Origin: Palsa-506 sp963707065
GTDB lineage: Bacteria; Actinomycetota; Actinomycetes; Streptosporangiales; Streptosporangiaceae
Assembly (NCBI GenBank): GCA_963707065.1
Contig: CAVPPJ010000021.1
Span: forward strand, 215,154-279,153
Direction: 5' to 3'
DNA: 64,000 bases
The notes beneath the pieces were generated by a model that worked only from the letters and a program-made list of their open reading frames with translations, had not been told where the DNA came from and searched no databases. This document shows, piece by piece, positions 26,540 to 35,991 of the stretch (positions are counted from its first letter, which is position 1; each line of letters opens with the position of its first letter). The position numbers and the translations under genes were made by a program.

Positions 26540-28198
26540 ATGCCTTCGATCGACGACATCGCGGCGGAGTACGTGGAGCGGGCCGCCGAGCTAGACCCGT
26601 GCTACGCCACTTACGCCGGGATCGCGGGGCACGACCACGAGCTGGCGGATCTCGGTGCTGACGGGTTCGCCGGACGGGCCGGGCTGGATCGCTCAACCCT
26701 GGCGGCCCTTGACGCGGCCGAAGCCCCGAACCCACGCGAGCAGGTCGCGCGGGCCGCGATGCGGGAGCGGCTGGCGCTGGCTGTGGAGTGCTATGACGCC
26801 GGGGACACCACCAGCGAACTCAGCACCATCGCCAGCTGGGTGCAGCGGGTGCGCGAGGTCTTCGACCTGATGCCCACCGACGGCGAGGAGGCTGCCGCCA
26901 ACATCGCCAAGCGGATGGCCGCGGTGCCGCGGGCTTACCGCCAGTTGTCCGCGACCTTGCTCGACGCGGCCAGGGATGGCCGCTGCGCGGCCAGGCGGCA
27001 GGTCGAGGAGGTCGCGGGGCAGTGCGCGGCCTGGGCGAAGCCGGGGGATTCCTTCTATTCAGGACTGGCCGGGCGGCTGACCGCAGTCCCGGACTCGCTG
27101 CGTGGGGAGCTGGGCGTGGCCGCGCGCGCGGCTACGGCCGCTACGGCCGAGCTTGGTACCTTCCTCGACCGCGAGCTGATGCCGCTGGCTAGGGAGAAGG
27201 ATGCCTGCGGGCCTGAGGTCTACGCCCGGGCCTCGCGGTATTTCCTCGGCGCCGCCGTGGATCTGCGGGAGGCCTACGCCTGGAGCTGGGAGGAGATCGC
27301 CCGGCTGCGGGCCGAGATGGCGCGGGTCAGTAACCTGGTCCGGCCCGGGGCCACCGTGGAGGAGGCCGTGGCGATCCTGGACGAAGACCCGACCCGGCGC
27401 GTCGAAGGGCGCGAGAACTTCCGTACCTGGATGCAGGAACTGGCCGAGCGCACCATTTCGGAGCTGGACGGGACGCACTTCGACATTCCCGAGCAAGCGT
27501 GGCGGATCGAGGCCGCGATCGCACCCACCAACGACGGGGGGATCTACTACACCGAGCCCTCCGAAGATTGGTCCCGGCCCGGGCGGATGTGGTGGTCGGT
27601 GCCGGACGGCGTTGAGGCTTTCTCCACCTGGAAGGAGGTCACGGTCGTCTACCACGAGGGCGTTCCCGGCCATCACCTGCAGATATCGCACGCCATGGCG
27701 CAGAGGGAGAGCCTGAACCGCTGGCAGCGCATGTCCTGGATATCGGGCCACGGCGAGGGCTGGGCGCTCTACGCCGAGCGGCTCATGGGAGAGCTCGGAT
27801 ACCTGGACGACCTGGGGGCATATCTGGGGATGCTCGACAGTCAGCAGCTGCTCGCCGTCCAGGTGCCCCTGGACATCGGGGTGCACCTGGAACTGGATGT
27901 CCCACGGGGCACCGGCTGGCGCGAGGGCGAGCGCTGGAATGCCGAGATCGCCTGGGAGCTCCTGCGCGCCCACTCCAGCTGGGATGAACGGCAGCTGCGC
28001 TCTGAGCTACGCCGCTGCCTCGGCATGCCGGGTCAGGCCCCTTCATACAAGCTTGGTGAACGGATCTGGCTGCAGGCCAGGGAGGGAGCCATGGCACGGG
28101 CCGGAGGAGCCTTCAGCCTCAAGGACTTTCACGCCAAGGCACTCAGCCTGGGCGCTATGGGTCTTGACCCGTTGCGCGAGGCGCTTGCCCGCATCTAA
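26540..28198 (+). CDS. DUF885 family protein, putative metallopeptidase
   Basis: A 552-residue protein of full family length. The DUF885 signature YHEGVPGHHLQ is at about 371-381; with the downstream GHGEGWALYAERLM it supplies the His and Glu residues expected to bind zinc. IYYTEPSEDWSRPGRMWWSV and the closing SYKLGERIWLQAREGA are also conserved. Family members are thought to be zinc peptidases, cytosolic here because no signal peptide is present. The start is the ATG at 26540. It is monocistronic and has typical codon use. Confidence 0.85.
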   Translation: MPSIDDIAAEYVERAAELDPCYATYAGIAGHDHELADLGADGFAGRAGLDRSTLAALDAAEAPNPREQVARAAMRERLALAVECYDAGDTTSELSTIASWVQRVREVFDLMPTDGEEAAANIAKRMAAVPRAYRQLSATLLDAARDGRCAARRQVEEVAGQCAAWAKPGDSFYSGLAGRLTAVPDSLRGELGVAARAATAATAELGTFLDRELMPLAREKDACGPEVYARASRYFLGAAVDLREAYAWSWEEIARLRAEMARVSNLVRPGATVEEAVAILDEDPTRRVEGRENFRTWMQELAERTISELDGTHFDIPEQAWRIEAAIAPTNDGGIYYTEPSEDWSRPGRMWWSVPDGVEAFSTWKEVTVVYHEGVPGHHLQISHAMAQRESLNRWQRMSWISGHGEGWALYAERLMGELGYLDDLGAYLGMLDSQQLLAVQVPLDIGVHLELDVPRGTGWREGERWNAEIAWELLRAHSSWDERQLRSELRRCLGMPGQAPSYKLGERIWLQAREGAMARAGGAFSLKDFHAKALSLGAMGLDPLREALARI

Positions 28199-28384
28199 GG
28201 ACGCTCAGCAAAGCACTGACGGGCCGGACGGCACGACGTCAGCCTTCCAGATCGACATACATCGTGCTGTGTCTGCGCCTTGGCATGTATCGGGCATGAT
28301 CAAGGATTCATTTCGGCTGGCCTTCGTTTGTCAGGTCAACTAACGCTGGCGCCGACTAACTGTCAGGGAGACCGGGCTGTGCGC

Positions 28385-29206
28385 TCATTGCGCGACGAGC
28401 TCTCCGCGTGAGCGAGCCAAGAGCATCTGCCATCTCCAGGCGCGCTGGTACTGGCCCCACTCGGCTTGGGGGAGCTTCGCGCCTGTGGAAACGTCATAGT
28501 GAGCGAGATACCACACGCACTTGCGCAGCAGCGTGAGCAACGCCTGTAGCTCGCTGAGGGGCTGCGCGTTCATGCGGGCGTGGATCCGCAGGTGGTCGTA
28601 CTGCTGGACCACGGCCCGTTCGTTCACATTCAAGAACTTGCCGTCGGCGTCGAGCAAACCGAACGGGCCGGGGGAGTACCAGTCGTAGTGATTCGGGTCC
28701 GGCGGCAGCGGTGGGGGCCCGAAGAACACATCCTCGCAGAGGCTCTCGTTGAGGGCGAGGTTGAGCGCGTGATTAGTCCACTGGGTGGCGTCCGCGCTGG
28801 CCTGAAGTCCGTAGCCGCAGCTTTCGGGAGTGCACACGTGGGCGATGCCCGTGTAGTGCGCCGTCCAGATCCGCACCGAGGAGGAGGACATACCGTCACT
28901 CTCCAGGGCGGCAAGCACGGTAGGCATGATGGTGACGCTGGCATATACCACCGGCCGCCGGACGCCGCGGGCCAGTTGCCGCCTGACCCAGGCAGGAGCT
29001 TCGTACGGCTCTGCGTCCCCTCCTTCGATGTCGAGGCACTCCGCGTCCTCGCCGGCGTTCACGGCGATCGAGAGGTGATAGGCCCTCGGAAACAGCTGGA
29101 GCAGCTGCAGGTACGTCGGCCAGGGGCCGCCGACGTACCCGGCCACGGCCGGAGCGTCCCCCGGGACCTGATTGACAGTAGTGGAATCGAACATCTGAAC
29201 CGGCAT
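28385..29206 (-). CDS. GH25/DUF1906-like glycoside hydrolase-type protein
   Basis: A 273-residue protein without a signal peptide. The N-terminal half has features of a DUF1906/GH25-like TIM barrel: VAGYVGGPWPTYLQL, the D59-x-E61 pair in ECLDIEGGD, RRPVVYASVTIMP, and IWTAHYTG. The C-terminal half has paired Trp and helical segments. I chose the ATG at 29206: GGGGAG is six bases upstream, and the stop of the preceding frame overlaps as TGATG, showing coupling. The preceding gene is cut by an IS1380 copy, so the operon may have lost its promoter. A lysin or wall-associated role is inferred. Confidence 0.65.
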   Translation of the reverse strand: MPVQMFDSTTVNQVPGDAPAVAGYVGGPWPTYLQLLQLFPRAYHLSIAVNAGEDAECLDIEGGDAEPYEAPAWVRRQLARGVRRPVVYASVTIMPTVLAALESDGMSSSSVRIWTAHYTGIAHVCTPESCGYGLQASADATQWTNHALNLALNESLCEDVFFGPPPLPPDPNHYDWYSPGPFGLLDADGKFLNVNERAVVQQYDHLRIHARMNAQPLSELQALLTLLRKCVWYLAHYDVSTGAKLPQAEWGQYQRAWRWQMLLARSRGELVAQ

Positions 29207-29375
29207 CACGTACTCCCCGGCTGATCGGGCAACGCGGGTGGCGGCGGATCGGCGAACTCCTCCGCGTCAGTGACTAGTGTGCCGACATCGGGAATATCTA
29301 CTCCCGGTTCGACCGCCACCGGTCCGGCGGTGGCGCCCGGGTCACCGGTATCAGGTGTAGGCGCGGCAGGCGTCT
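29206..29375 (-). pseudogene. C-terminal stub of a Pro-rich gene cut by IS1380
   Basis: About 55 codons of a Pro/Ala/Asp-rich tail (PAAPTPDTGDPGATAG, later ADPPPPALPDQPGS) end in a stop that overlaps the next ATG. Upstream the frame runs straight into the terminal inverted repeat of the insertion sequence. The N-terminal part is not recognisable on the far side of the element. The stub was probably the 3' end of the gene that led the GH25-like gene. Confidence 0.5.
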
Positions 29376-29393
29376 GACCCGAATCCGCGAGTA
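29376..29393. repeat. Left terminal inverted repeat of IS1380 copy
   Basis: The 18-base GACCCGAATCCGCGAGTA is the exact reverse complement of 31092-31109. Confidence 0.8.
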
Positions 29394-29495
29394 AGTGGGT
29401 GACATGGCGCGGGAAATGCCGATAGGTGCCGCTCTGACCTGGGATGATGATGATTGCGAAGTGACGATCATCTCGGCGGGGAAGGCACCTATCTG

Positions 29496-30957
29496 GTGGG
29501 CAGGATACGCGGCAGGAAGCGGAAGCGTCGGCGGGTGCGGATCGGCGCGCCGGACGCGGCGCTGACCCCGAACTCGGGGCTGGCGGCGGTGACCGAGCTG
29601 GTGACCGGCTGGGCGTGATCGGGGCGTTGGATGCGGCGATCGGCCCGGTCAAGCAGCGCGACCGCGGGCTTCGGCGCCGGGCAGCTGCTGGCCGGGATCG
29701 CGGCGGCGCAGCTGGCCGGGGAAGATTTCCTGGTCGGGCTGGACCGCCAGCGCGCCGATGCGGCCGGGCAGCAGCTGACGCCGGTGCCCGGGCTGAGCTC
29801 GACGACCGCGGCCGGGCTGGCCCGCCGGGTCACCGGCGAGCAGTGGCAGGCGGTGGAGACCGGGCTGGCGGCGGTCACGGCGCGGATGCTGGACCTGCTG
29901 CCCGCCGCGCGGGCGGCGGCGCTGGCCGCGGGCCGGTGACGATCGACCTGGACACCACCGACGTGGAGGTCTACGGCCGCAGGAAGCGCGGGGTGGCGTT
30001 CAACCATCAGGGCCAGCGGGTCGGGCGCCCGCACGTGGCGGCCTGGGCCGAGACCGCGACCGTGCTGGCCGCGGACCTGGGCTCGGGCAGCGATGACCCG
30101 CGCGCGACGCCGCCGGACTGCTGCGCCGCGCGCTGGCCGCGCTGCCGGAGCGGGCGCGGGCCGGGGCGGGTGGCGGTGCGCGCCGACGCCGGCTACTTCG
30201 CCGGGCAGCTGGCCCGCGCCGCCGTTCGCCGAGCACATCAGCTTCGCCATCGGCGCGCGGCGGATCGCGCCGCTGTGGCGGCTGCTGGACGGCATCGCCG
30301 AGGACGACTGGACCGACGCGATCGACATGGACGGCGCGCAGGTCGCGGTGGCCGACTACTGCCCGGACTGGTGGCCGGCGAACACGCGGCTGCTGATCCG
30401 CCGGGTCCGCCTCGCGACCCCGGCGCAGGTCTCCGCGGATCCGCGGGCGCGGCGGCGCCGCACCCTGCACCCCGACCAGCGCGCCCTGCCGATCCCCGAG
30501 CTGGCCAGCGCTGACGCCGATCTACGGCTACTCGCTTCATCGTGACCAACCTGGACGTGTCCCCGCCGGACAAGGCCGCGGCGGTCGAGCACTGGTACCG
30601 GCACCGCACCTCGATCGAGAACATGTTCCGCGACGCCAAGCACGGCGCCGCGCTCCGGCACCTGCCGTCGCGGATACCCCGAGGTCAACAGGGCCTGGAT
30701 GTGGGGTGCGCTGCTCGCCGCCACCATCGCCGGCTGGCTGCACCAGCTCACCGCCGCCACCCGCGGCGAGGACGATCCTGGCCGGCCACGGCGTCCGCGG
30801 CGGCAAGGCCATGATCGCCACCCTCCGGCACCGGCTGATCGGCGTCCCGGCCCGGCTGGTCCACCACGCCGGGCAGCTCATCCTGCGCCTGCCACCCGGC
30901 CACGACCTGCTCGCCGAGGTCCTCGCCCGCATCCGGGCCCTGCCCGCGACGTCCTGA
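29496..30957 (+). pseudogene. IS1380-family transposase, multiple frameshifts
   Basis: A DDE transposase readable only by changing frame several times. The start VGRIRGRKRKRRR comes first, then GEDFLVGLDRQRADAAGQQL with a stop at 29937-29939. The catalytic first Asp block TIDLDTTDVEVYG and NHQGQRVGRPHVAAWAET follow in another frame. Then come EHWYRHRTSIENMFRDAKHG, GALLAATIAGWLHQL and a final LILRLPPGHDLLAEVLARI. At least four frame changes separate these. A functional protein of this family is about 450 residues in one frame. Confidence 0.85.
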
Positions 30958-31091
30958 CCACCGGCCCCACGGCCCCGAACCCGGAACCCGGAACCCGCGA
31001 ACCCGGGGCGACACTCGGGCGTCAGGGCTGCACGCGCACCGGAAACAGCACCCGCGAAGATCAGAAACAACCGAAGATCAACTCCGCGCAC

Positions 31092-31109
31092 TACTCGCGG
31101 ATTCGGGTC
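31092..31109. repeat. Right terminal inverted repeat of IS1380 copy
   Basis: TACTCGCGGATTCGGGTC is the exact reverse complement of the left end at 29376-29393. Confidence 0.8.
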
Positions 31110-31111
31110 TG

Positions 31112-31736
31112 AGCCACCATCTATCCCTCCCCTGTTTGGTACGCGGCGGAGACTCGTTAGCAATAGTCCGCGAATTCCCCGCTCGATATACCAAGTTATA
31201 AGACAATGGCGATCGACGTTCGGTTAAGGTTCCGCGCCAGAACCTTCAGCATGTGCGCCAGATCCGGAGCGTGAATGAACATGCCTCGACGCTGCATGAC
31301 CAGCGGATACTCCGGCCGGTGGTGCTCTACAAGGATAATGCCTCGCCCGCGAGCCAGTTGGCGCGCCGGCGGAAACGTCCTCATCCCGCCGGAATCTGCG
31401 CTCACAGTCCGCGATACCGCTGGCCTGCCCGCCGACTCCGGCTGCGCCCGTGGCCTCATACCTGGTAGCCGCACCCAATTGCGCCCGCCACTGCGGCGTC
31501 GAGCCCAGCCCGCCGGGGCCGGGTCAGCTGGCCCGGGCGGTGAGCTGGGAGACACGCTGGGGCTGATGCCCAGCAGGGCAGCGACATCGCCCCGGACAGG
31601 CCCCTGGCCACAAGTTCCGTGGCGGCCTGGCCGGTGCGGGCAGCCGCTGCAGCGGCTTGGGAAGCTGTCCGGCTACCCGCAGTACGGTGCCTGAGCTGGA
31701 CATCCGACTATCCGCTGTTGGCCGCGCGCCGCAGCG
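31112..31736. other. No recognisable gene
   Basis: About 620 bp right of the IS1380 copy. A minus-strand frame ending at 31196 contains ILVEHHRPEYPLVMQRRG, which looks protein-like but matches nothing I know. No other coding or structural signal is clear. The stretch probably holds degraded sequence. Confidence 0.3.
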
Positions 31737-32840
31737 TCACCCGGCGGCCAGTTCGGCGGCCAGCCGGAGCATCGCGGGGCGCTCTGAGGCGGCGTACAGC
31801 TGCTGGGCTCCGCTAAGCATCCAGTCATCGCCGACCGGGACGATGCGGGCGGTCATGAAGCAGCCCGGCCGCATCGGCGCCAGGGCCGCAGGCCCGGCGT
31901 TGGCCCGGATGCGGTAGGTCCGGTCATCACCGAGGCTGGTGGCTGTGATCGAGTCCTCGGCCTGCTCACGGATCTCAAAGACGCCTGCCACCACCTTGCG
32001 CCAGCTTTGCAGCACCTGGCGGTCGTCATCGGTGAGATCGGGATGCTCCGCGGCGAAGACCTCCGCCACGGTGCGGCCGTCAGCCAGCGGTTGCTGCAGG
32101 ATGAAATGGTCTACCACGTTGGTGACGTCGGCCTCGCTGGCGACCGGGCCGGTGGCGTGCTCCTTAAGCGCCTGGTCGAGCTGCTCGGAAAAGCGCGGTG
32201 AACAAGCGAACTCAACCAGCTGGCGCTTCAGCTCGCTGCAGCGCTCCAGCAGGCCACCTAGCGCTGACGGCGGAGCACCACTGGCCGCCTGCATCAGCCA
32301 TGACTCCTGCGAGGCCGCCGTGCCGTCTGGGCCCAGCGCAGGCACGTATGGGATGAAACCAAGCTCGAACGCCGCTACCTGAATATCCAACGGGACATGC
32401 CTGACGTCCATGGCCAGCCCGTCCACCTCGATGATCCACTTCAGCGGGTTCTGGGCGGCCACGTCAGCCCGTTCGAACTCCGGCGAGAAGGGGCTGATTC
32501 GCAGCAGGTCGCGGACCTGCCTGGCCTTGTTGCCCATCGTGGTCTTGGCTACCCCGAACGCCTCGCTGAGCTGGTCAGCTGTCACGGTTGGCCCAATCGC
32601 AGGATCGAACAGGAAGTTGGCCTGACCCAGCGCATACACCACCCCAGCCGCCCAGCCGGCCCGGCGGCCGCGCAGAAGCGATGACGGCCGCTTACGGGCC
32701 AGCTTCGCCACCGCACGCCGGGCCAAATCGGCATACTCCTCATCAAGAACGGCCAGGCACACCGAGTCGGTGATAGCACCGATTTCATCAACCACTGGCC
32801 GGAGCGCTTTCGGCACCTTCAGTTCGTCAAGACCGGTCAT
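31737..32840 (-). CDS. DUF6398-type protein
   Basis: A 367-residue protein. The N-terminal 130 residues match DUF6398: DEEYADLARRAVAKLARKRP, then GWAAGVVYALGQANFLFD and LSEAFGVAKTTMGNKA, the last looking like an HTH. The central part is helical, with an acidic tail region near residue 200-270. The C-terminal 60 residues form a beta-rich block with MTARIVPVGDDWMLSG. It follows two small genes at 5-bp spacings, forming a three-gene unit. No enzyme motif is visible; the HTH-like part suggests nucleic-acid contact, which is inference. Confidence 0.75.
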   Translation of the reverse strand: MTGLDELKVPKALRPVVDEIGAITDSVCLAVLDEEYADLARRAVAKLARKRPSSLLRGRRAGWAAGVVYALGQANFLFDPAIGPTVTADQLSEAFGVAKTTMGNKARQVRDLLRISPFSPEFERADVAAQNPLKWIIEVDGLAMDVRHVPLDIQVAAFELGFIPYVPALGPDGTAASQESWLMQAASGAPPSALGGLLERCSELKRQLVEFACSPRFSEQLDQALKEHATGPVASEADVTNVVDHFILQQPLADGRTVAEVFAAEHPDLTDDDRQVLQSWRKVVAGVFEIREQAEDSITATSLGDDRTYRIRANAGPAALAPMRPGCFMTARIVPVGDDWMLSGAQQLYAASERPAMLRLAAELAAG

Positions 32841-32845
32841 GGCAG

Positions 32846-33172
32846 CTATGGCGCTCGCTGCTCACTGCAGCCGTCTGCAGCTGCAGCATTGCGCGTCGCC
32901 TTCCTTGCCGCGGTCGGCCGCGCCCATCTCTCGGCCGACGTGACAACCTGGGGCCTTTCCCGGCCGAACCTCTTGAGGTAGAGGTCCTCGATGAACTGAG
33001 GCAATGGGGCTTTCCACGGTTCCTGCCAGTGGTTGGCGATCTTGCTGAGCCTGCGTGGGTTCAGGCCGAGTTCGCGGGCCATCTGCACCTGCGCGTGCGA
33101 GAGGTGGTACCGCTGGCGCGCCTCAGTCCAGGCCTGTGCCTGGGGCGGAAGGGATTTCGGGATCTTCCCCAT
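32846..33172 (-). CDS. Small conserved actinobacterial protein, function unknown
   Basis: A 108-residue basic protein. It begins MGKIPKSLPPQAQAWTEAR and contains SHAQVQMARELGLNPRRLSKI, which looks like a helix-turn-helix, followed by NHWQEPWKAPLPQFIEDLY. I recognise this as a recurrent small actinobacterial family without assigned function. The last 35 residues are Ala/Arg-rich and less conserved in character. It lies 5 bp after the upstream gene and 5 bp before the DUF6398 gene, so all three are probably one transcript. Confidence 0.75.
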   Translation of the reverse strand: MGKIPKSLPPQAQAWTEARQRYHLSHAQVQMARELGLNPRRLSKIANHWQEPWKAPLPQFIEDLYLKRFGRERPQVVTSAERWARPTAARKATRNAAAADGCSEQRAP

Positions 33173-33177
33173 TCTGC

Positions 33178-33489
33178 TCAGCCCAGCCAGTATCGATAGG
33201 CATCAATCCACTGCGCGCCAACAGGCGGCGGCTCTGGCAGCGGAAGATCCAGCACCCGGACCGCCTGGCGGATCCCGCCACGGGCGCACACGGCGAGGAT
33301 GCTGTTGTCCTCGCCAACGCCGATGTGCTCCACGGTGACCTCGACGCCCAAGACACTGGTCACGAACGGAATCTTGAGGTTGTCCACGATCATCGCGTGG
33401 AAGCCCATTGCCTGCTCGTCGTCGCCGTAAGCGTCTACCGTAGCTTCCTCGGCCATCGCGGCAAGTTCTGCTTTGCTCAACGCAGCCAC
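33178..33489 (-). CDS. Small acidic protein often annotated as calcium-binding-like
   Basis: A 103-residue acidic protein. DDEQAMGFHAMIVDNLKIPF and VLGVEVTVEHIGVGEDNSIL form the core, then RQAVRVLDLPLPEPPP and a closing AQWIDAYRYW. Relatives are commonly labelled calcium-binding, apparently by similarity to a DxD-type loop; I see no EF-hand. It is the first gene of the three-gene unit with the DUF6398 protein. The ATG at 33489 begins MAALSKAEL. Confidence 0.7.
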   Translation of the reverse strand: MAALSKAELAAMAEEATVDAYGDDEQAMGFHAMIVDNLKIPFVTSVLGVEVTVEHIGVGEDNSILAVCARGGIRQAVRVLDLPLPEPPPVGAQWIDAYRYWLG

Positions 33490-33720
33490 TGGGCAAGCGT
33501 ACCGAGGCGCACGGGAACCGGCCCTCCATTCTGATGCGAGGACAGGGGGACGGCCATTTCAGAGCGGTTCTGCCTCCAGGCACAGAACCGACCGGTTTCG
33601 GTGTTCGCTGACACGCCACAGAGCCAGCAGAGGCCTTGGCCGTCACCCCCATGGGTCCGCCGCTCGGTTACAGAGCATTCGCGCCGCCATGAGGGCCGCT
33701 GACGATCACCAAGCCAAGGT

Positions 33721-33750
33721 TGTACCGCAATTGCACTACATCGGGGTACA
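33721..33750. promoter_or_regulatory. Inverted repeat upstream of toxin-antitoxin pair
   Basis: TGTACC at 33721-33726 mirrors GGTACA at 33745-33750, centred about 42 bp before the antitoxin start. The position fits an autoregulatory operator bound by the ribbon-helix-helix antitoxin. No convincing -35/-10 pair can be assigned. Confidence 0.35.
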
Positions 33751-33777
33751 CTGACGACGAGATGAAAGGAGGTGACC

Positions 33778-34197
33778 ATGGCTACCAGCACATCGTTTCG
33801 CATTAGCGACGCCGCCAGGACCCGGCTCGCTACACGCGCCGCTCGCGAGGGCATGACTGCTACAGCCCTGCTTGACCTGCTCATTGTGGAAGGCATTGAT
33901 CAGCTCGACTACCCGGGGACCATCTTCCGGGGCCCAGCACATGACCGGCGCGCCGCGCTGGCTGCGGGCCCCGACGTCTGGGAAGTGATCGCACGCCTTC
34001 AAGAGTTCGACGGCAGTGAGGAACAGCGGATCAGCCTGCTGAGCGCAGAGTCCGATCTGCATCCCCGGCTGATCAGGATCGCCCTCGACTACGCCGCCGA
34101 GCACTCCGCCGAGATCCGGGAGCGGATCGAGCGGAACCAGACCGCAGCAGAGCGAAGCCGCGGCTTGTCCCAGCAGCGGCAGGCGCTGCTGGCATGA
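33778..34197 (+). CDS. Antitoxin with ribbon-helix-helix N-terminus
   Basis: A 139-residue protein. Residues 1-45 (SFRISDAARTRLATRAAREG, then TALLDLLIVEGI) have the CopG/VapB-type ribbon-helix-helix pattern. The rest (PDVWEVIARLQEF, SDLHPRLIRIALDYAAEH) resembles the DUF433-like partner region that binds the toxin. The ATG at 33778 has AAAGGAGG five bases upstream; a GTG two codons earlier is less likely. Its stop overlaps the toxin start as ATGA. A type II toxin-antitoxin module is the best reading. Confidence 0.75.
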   Translation: MATSTSFRISDAARTRLATRAAREGMTATALLDLLIVEGIDQLDYPGTIFRGPAHDRRAALAAGPDVWEVIARLQEFDGSEEQRISLLSAESDLHPRLIRIALDYAAEHSAEIRERIERNQTAAERSRGLSQQRQALLA

Positions 34198-34526
34198 CTG
34201 CCTTCCTGCTCGACGAGATGTTCCCCACAGGCGCAGCGGTGATTCTGCGCGAGACATACGATCACGACGCAGTCCACGTTGCCGAGATCGGCCTTCGCGG
34301 TGCCGAGGATGCACATGTGGCGGCGACCGCCCGGGCCGAAGCCCGGGCGGTCGTCACCGAGAACGTCGCGGACTTCGCGGCCGAGCGCGACATCGTCCTG
34401 GCATTCGTGCTGAAGAAGAATCTGCCTGCCGGAGGTGGGCAGGCCGCTGCCCTGGCGAAGATCCTCGACCGCTGGACACAGGATCACCCAGAGCCCTACC
34501 TCGGCCACCACTGGCCGACCACCTAG
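34194..34526 (+). CDS. PIN-like toxin, DUF5615 family
   Basis: A 110-residue protein with DUF5615 features: FLLDEMFP carries the first acidic pair, HDAVHVAEIGLRGAEDAHVAA the second region, and AVVTENVADFA the third, all near the predicted metal site of the PIN fold. A ribonuclease role is expected for such proteins but is not shown here. It is translationally coupled to the antitoxin. No frame or catalytic defect is visible, so the module may be active. Confidence 0.78.
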   Translation: MTAFLLDEMFPTGAAVILRETYDHDAVHVAEIGLRGAEDAHVAATARAEARAVVTENVADFAAERDIVLAFVLKKNLPAGGGQAAALAKILDRWTQDHPEPYLGHHWPTT

Positions 34527-34744
34527 CGATCCTATGGTCGCTAGCCGGAGGCATCGCCGCCATCCAGGCTCACGTCAGGCGTGTGATCGCCGCCTTCGGC
34601 TGGGCTCTGGGGCGCACCCAATCCCCGGGAACGCCGATCACATTGAGGGGCAAGACCGTTGGCGGACGCACGCTGCCAAACAGATCCCGGCACCCTGACC
34701 AGCCTGGCGCCTTACGGCACGGAAAGCAGTTCGAGAAGGTCGAT

Positions 34745-35938
34745 GGAGTCAATCTGCCGCTCAAGTTGTGAGGGTCTACGCCCGGCCGATGGAACGGCCT
34801 CTGGTGCAGGGCGGTGGTGGCCAGGTCCTGGTGACGAAGCACCTGGCTGATCGCGACCAGCCCAGCGCCGCGGCGGAGCAGTTCTGCTGCCAGCGCGTGG
34901 CGCAGCCGGTGCGGTCCCACCCGTGGCAGGCCCGCGCGCAGGCACGCCCGCTCCACGACGTCCCCGACCAGGTCCGCGCGGATCGGCCCGCGCGGAGCCT
35001 TGCAGGTAAGGAACAGCCGCCGGGTGCCTGCAGGAGCCCGGCCCCGCGCCAGGTAGGCGGCCATGGCCTCGCCGGCTTCGGCCGGCAGCGGGAGCCTGTC
35101 CTGGCGGCGTGCCTTCCCCCGGACCACAGCACGCCCGCCCGCCAGTCGACGTCGGCCAGTTCCAGGCGTGCGACCTCGATGGACCGCAGGCCCAGCCGCG
35201 CGACCAGTGTCATGATCGCCAGGTCGCGGACGCCGACGCCGGTGCTGCGGTCGCAACTATCCAGCAGCAACTGGACATCGGCAGCTGTCATCGTGGGCGG
35301 CAGCGCGGCCAGCCGCCAGCCACCGACCGGGGGCACGGCCGTGGCCAGCCGTAACGGCGTCAGCCCACGCAGGTAAAGGAAACGCAGGACCGCGCGAAGC
35401 TCAGCCACGCGTCCCTTTGCCGACCCTGCGGAAACACGGCCGCATTCGCGGAGCAGGAACTCGTTGACGTCCGCCCCGGTCAGGCCCGCCGGCTGGAGCG
35501 CACCGCCGGCCATGGCTTGCTGCTGCAGGAACCGCCGGGCGGTGTTCTCATAACGCAGCACCGTAGCCGGTGCCAGCCCACGTTCCCGGGCCAGCCAGGT
35601 CCGGTAATCAGCCAGCAGCGCCTCCGCAGGTGTCTGCGGCGGCAGCGCCGCCGGGGTGACACCGGCATCCCTCAGGTAAGCCAGAAGCGGGATCATCGCG
35701 CGCGGACCCAGGGCCTTCGGCGGCCAGCCGCCTGCCGGGCAGCCAGGAACGTCACCATCGCGTCCTCATCGAGCTGATCTGTTTCCAGCCCGGCGGCGGA
35801 CATCCACACGCCGACCTGACCCAGATCCTTGAGCATGTTCCGGACCGTCTGGGGCGTATAGCCCCGTTGCGCCAGCCACGCCCGGTAACCCTCGACCTGC
35901 GGCCCCAGCCGGCCGGCCTTCCTCCTCGTGCCCCACAT
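34745..35938 (-). pseudogene. Tyrosine recombinase, frameshifted
   Basis: A phage-type integrase in three frames. The N-terminal frame (from ATG 35938) has QVEGYRAWLAQRGYTPQTV and runs out near 35693. The second frame holds the core-binding domain (DYRTWLARERGLAPATVLRY) and the catalytic Arg region VARLGLRSIEVARLELADVDW. Near 35115 the frame changes to RGKARRQDRLPLPAE and the H-x-x-R box HRLRHALAAELLRRG, then LRHQDLATTAL. The expected Tyr after TTA is replaced by a His-Gln and the sequence degenerates. So it has two shifts and a lost nucleophile; it is inactive. Upstream lies a cluster of 9-bp sites. Confidence 0.85.
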
Positions 35939-35991
35939 CGCATGCTCGCCTCCCTCGCGGGAGCACGGTGCCCCCTTACCGAAGGCTGCAA

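Larger units (their letters stand above)
29373..31111 (+). mobile_element. IS1380-family insertion sequence, decayed
   Basis: About 1.7 kb bounded by 18-bp perfect inverted repeats that begin GACCCGAATCC. Inside is a transposase of the IS1380 type, broken into several frames. TCTG is found at both borders (29373-29376 and 31108-31111), overlapping the repeat ends, and may be a 4-bp target duplication. The element interrupts a small Pro-rich gene on its left. It should not move by itself, but its ends are intact and could be used by another IS1380 transposase. Confidence 0.75.
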
